NCBI RefSeq assembly: GCF_029223865.1
Contig: NZ_CP119520.1
Span: 3,472,001-3,536,000, forward strand
DNA length: 64,000 nucleotides
From: Telluria mixta
GTDB lineage: Bacteria; Pseudomonadota; Gammaproteobacteria; Burkholderiales; Burkholderiaceae_D
Reading direction: 5' to 3'
The translations under genes were made by a program, and so were the position numbers. Positions 62,448 to 64,000 of the stretch are shown here, one piece after another. The notes under the pieces were generated by a model. That model was not told where the DNA came from, ran no database searches, and saw only the letters and a list, made by a program, of their open reading frames with translations. The stretch's first letter is position 1. Every line of letters starts with the position of its first letter.

Positions 62448-63308
62448 ATGGATCATTCACACCACAGCCTTGCCGAAGACCTCGAGCGCATGCTCGCCAC
62501 CCAGACCAGCCGGCGCCAGTCGCTGCGCTGGCTGTTCGCGTCGGCCGCCGCCGTGCCGCTCGCGAGTTGCGGCGGAGGAGGAGGTTCGTCCGGCGACACG
62601 ACCGCGTCGTCGACGACGTCGTCCACGGGCAGCACCGGCACCACGACGACCACGACCGGCACCTGTTCCGTCATCCCCGAGGAGACGGGCGGCCCGTACC
62701 CGGGCGACGGCACCAACAGCAACGGCAACGGCATCGCGAACGCGCTGGCGCTGTCCGGCATCGTGCGCAGCGACATCCGCACGAGCGTCTCCCCCGGCAG
62801 CAAGACGGCGGCCGGCATCCCGACGACCCTGAAACTGCAGATCGTGAACGTGGGCGCGAGCTGCGCCAGCGCGGCCGGCGCCGCGGTCTACCTGTGGCAT
62901 TGCGACCGCGACGGCAATTACTCGATGTACGCGAGCGGCCTGACGGGCGAGAACTACCTGCGCGGCGTGCAGGAGGCGGACAGCACGGGCACCGTGACGT
63001 TCACGACGATCTTCCCGGGCTGCTACTCGGGCCGCATGCCGCACATCCACTTCGAGGTCTACCCGAGCCTCGCGAAGGCGACGAGCGCCGCCAACCGCGT
63101 CAAGACCTCGCAGTTCACATTCCCGATGGCGACCCTGAACGAAGCCTATGCGACGACGGCGTACAGCACCAGCTCGCGCAACCTGGCGTCGATGAGCTAT
63201 GCGACCGATAACGTATTCAGCGACGGGACGTCGCTGCAGATGGCGTCCGTGAGCGGGGATCCGGTCAATGGCTACGTCGTTACGCTGACGATCGGGGTGT
63301 CGCTGTGA
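62448..63308 (+). CDS. Intradiol-ring-cleavage dioxygenase-like lipoprotein
   Basis: A 286-residue secreted protein. The signal (RRQSLRWLFASAAAVPLASC) has a twin-arginine-like start and a lipobox ending LASC, followed by a Gly/Ser/Thr-rich linker (about 42-68). The catalytic fold then shows WHCDRDGNYSMY, LRGVQEADSTG and PGCYSGRMPHIHFEV, the Tyr, Tyr, His, His set that binds Fe(III) in intradiol dioxygenases such as catechol 1,2- and protocatechuate 3,4-dioxygenase. The substrate is unproven. An extracytoplasmic location is unusual for this fold. The stop overlaps the convergent AraC gene by 29 bp. Confidence 0.87.
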   Translation: MDHSHHSLAEDLERMLATQTSRRQSLRWLFASAAAVPLASCGGGGGSSGDTTASSTTSSTGSTGTTTTTTGTCSVIPEETGGPYPGDGTNSNGNGIANALALSGIVRSDIRTSVSPGSKTAAGIPTTLKLQIVNVGASCASAAGAAVYLWHCDRDGNYSMYASGLTGENYLRGVQEADSTGTVTFTTIFPGCYSGRMPHIHFEVYPSLAKATSAANRVKTSQFTFPMATLNEAYATTAYSTSSRNLASMSYATDNVFSDGTSLQMASVSGDPVNGYVVTLTIGVSL

Positions 63309-64000
63309 TTGTCATGGCCTGCCGATAGCTGCGCGGCGACGTGCCCGTCGCGGCACGGAAGCGATGGCCGAAGTGCGACAGGTCGGCATAGCCGCACAGG
63401 TCGGCGATCTGCTGCAGGGGCATGGCGGTGGTCTTCAACAGGGATCTGGCCTGCTCGAGGCGGCGCTGGGCGATCCAGGCCGACGGCGGCATGCCGAACG
63501 AGACGCGGAACATGCGCGCCAGGTGAAACTCCGACAGGCAGGCCACCTGCGCCAGCGCGCCGAGCGTGATGGGATGTGCGAGGTGCGCGTCGATGTAGTC
63601 GGCCAGCCTGCGGCGCAGCAGCGGCGCCAGTCCACCCTTGAGCCGCAGCTCGCGCCGCAGGACGCCTTGTGAGCGCAGTAGTTCGCTCAGCGTGTCGTGG
63701 GTGATTTCGTTGGCGCGCAGCAGATTGTCGGCGCCTTCCCACGGCGTCGCGATCAGCGCCTGGCACAGGCGCAGCAAGGCGGGACTCTCGAAGTAGGTGC
63801 GGTCGGCGAGGGTGATCTCGCGCGGCTCGCGGTCCAGCTCCACCACGGCCCGGCGCGTGAAATGCGCCGGCATGAAGTACACGTGCAGCAGGCGCAGATG
63901 GTCGCGCACGACCCATTCCGATTCGTGATCGTCCGGCAGCGTGCACAGACGCAGCGGCGCCCCGTACTGCCGATGCATGCCGCTGCGTTCCGTGCGGTAG
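63280..64000 (-). CDS. AraC-family transcriptional regulator (N-terminus beyond the window)
   Basis: The minus-strand frame is open past position 64000, so the true start is missing. The visible 240 residues include an N-terminal cupin-like sensory part (LHVYFMPAHFTRRAVVELD) and two C-terminal helix-turn-helix motifs: ALAQVACLSEFHLARMFRVSFG and IADLCGYADLSHFGHRFRAATG with the closing GTSPRSYRQA. Such regulators activate catabolic genes when bound to a ligand. Its convergent neighbour, an intradiol dioxygenase-like gene, is a plausible target. Confidence 0.88.
   Translation of the reverse strand, partial: YRTERSGMHRQYGAPLRLCTLPDDHESEWVVRDHLRLLHVYFMPAHFTRRAVVELDREPREITLADRTYFESPALLRLCQALIATPWEGADNLLRANEITHDTLSELLRSQGVLRRELRLKGGLAPLLRRRLADYIDAHLAHPITLGALAQVACLSEFHLARMFRVSFGMPPSAWIAQRRLEQARSLLKTTAMPLQQIADLCGYADLSHFGHRFRAATGTSPRSYRQAMTITATPRSSA

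Overview
The window is a high-GC chromosomal segment of a betaproteobacterium. I infer Oxalobacteraceae, most likely Massilia or a close relative, from the gene content (Entner-Doudoroff genes with a HexR-type regulator, argA next to hrpA, a type VI secretion baseplate cluster) and from dense, short-spaced operons. No 16S gene is present, so the genus is not proven. No rRNA, tRNA, CRISPR array, insertion sequence or prophage was found. Almost all of the sequence is coding, and most long antisense frames are GC shadows.

Layout. 1-6.2 kb: the start of an ABC permease, a divergent two-component pair, rdgB-hemW, a small membrane peptide, a frameshifted transglutaminase-like gene, a VOC protein and a lone receiver domain. 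6.2-14.6 kb: an aquaporin, a peptidase-like protein that has lost its metal ligands, and a complete tripartite RND efflux operon with a divergent TetR repressor and an AcrR-like operator. 14.6-25 kb: a partial type VI secretion locus. tssE-tssF-tssG-vgrG, a two-helix toxin candidate, a six-helix membrane immunity candidate and a PAAR tip protein lie on the minus strand, and tssK is divergent. The toxin/immunity stretch is AT-rich compared with its surroundings.

25-37.1 kb: accessory metabolism and regulators. These are a TauD-like oxygenase with a DHA2 exporter, a chemoreceptor, transaldolase, free-methionine sulfoxide reductase, a frameshifted TetR gene with an MFS transporter, a GH95 fucosidase and an HxlR/NAD(P)-binding pair. 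37.1-46.5 kb: a glucose catabolism block of hexR-zwf, a TetR/epoxide-hydrolase-like pair, an SMP-30 lactonase with pgi, and divergent edd-eda. Four copies of one 15-bp element lie upstream of zwf and between pgi and edd and probably form a HexR regulon. No pgl gene is present, and the SMP-30 lactonase is the candidate for that step.

46.5-64 kb: an HExxH metalloprotease-like protein, an orphan flagellin, an aldo/keto reductase, an HxlR/MFS pair with paired palindromes, a gamma-carbonic anhydrase, a frameshifted secreted alpha/beta hydrolase with TPR repeats, rpiA, yggX, a REP-like inverted pair, argA, hrpA, two small membrane proteins, a lipoprotein-type intradiol dioxygenase and the 3' part of an AraC regulator.

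Three genes (near 5053, 31210 and 53656) are each interrupted by one missing base, two of them in or beside short G/C runs. This may mean residual sequencing error rather than three true pseudogenes.
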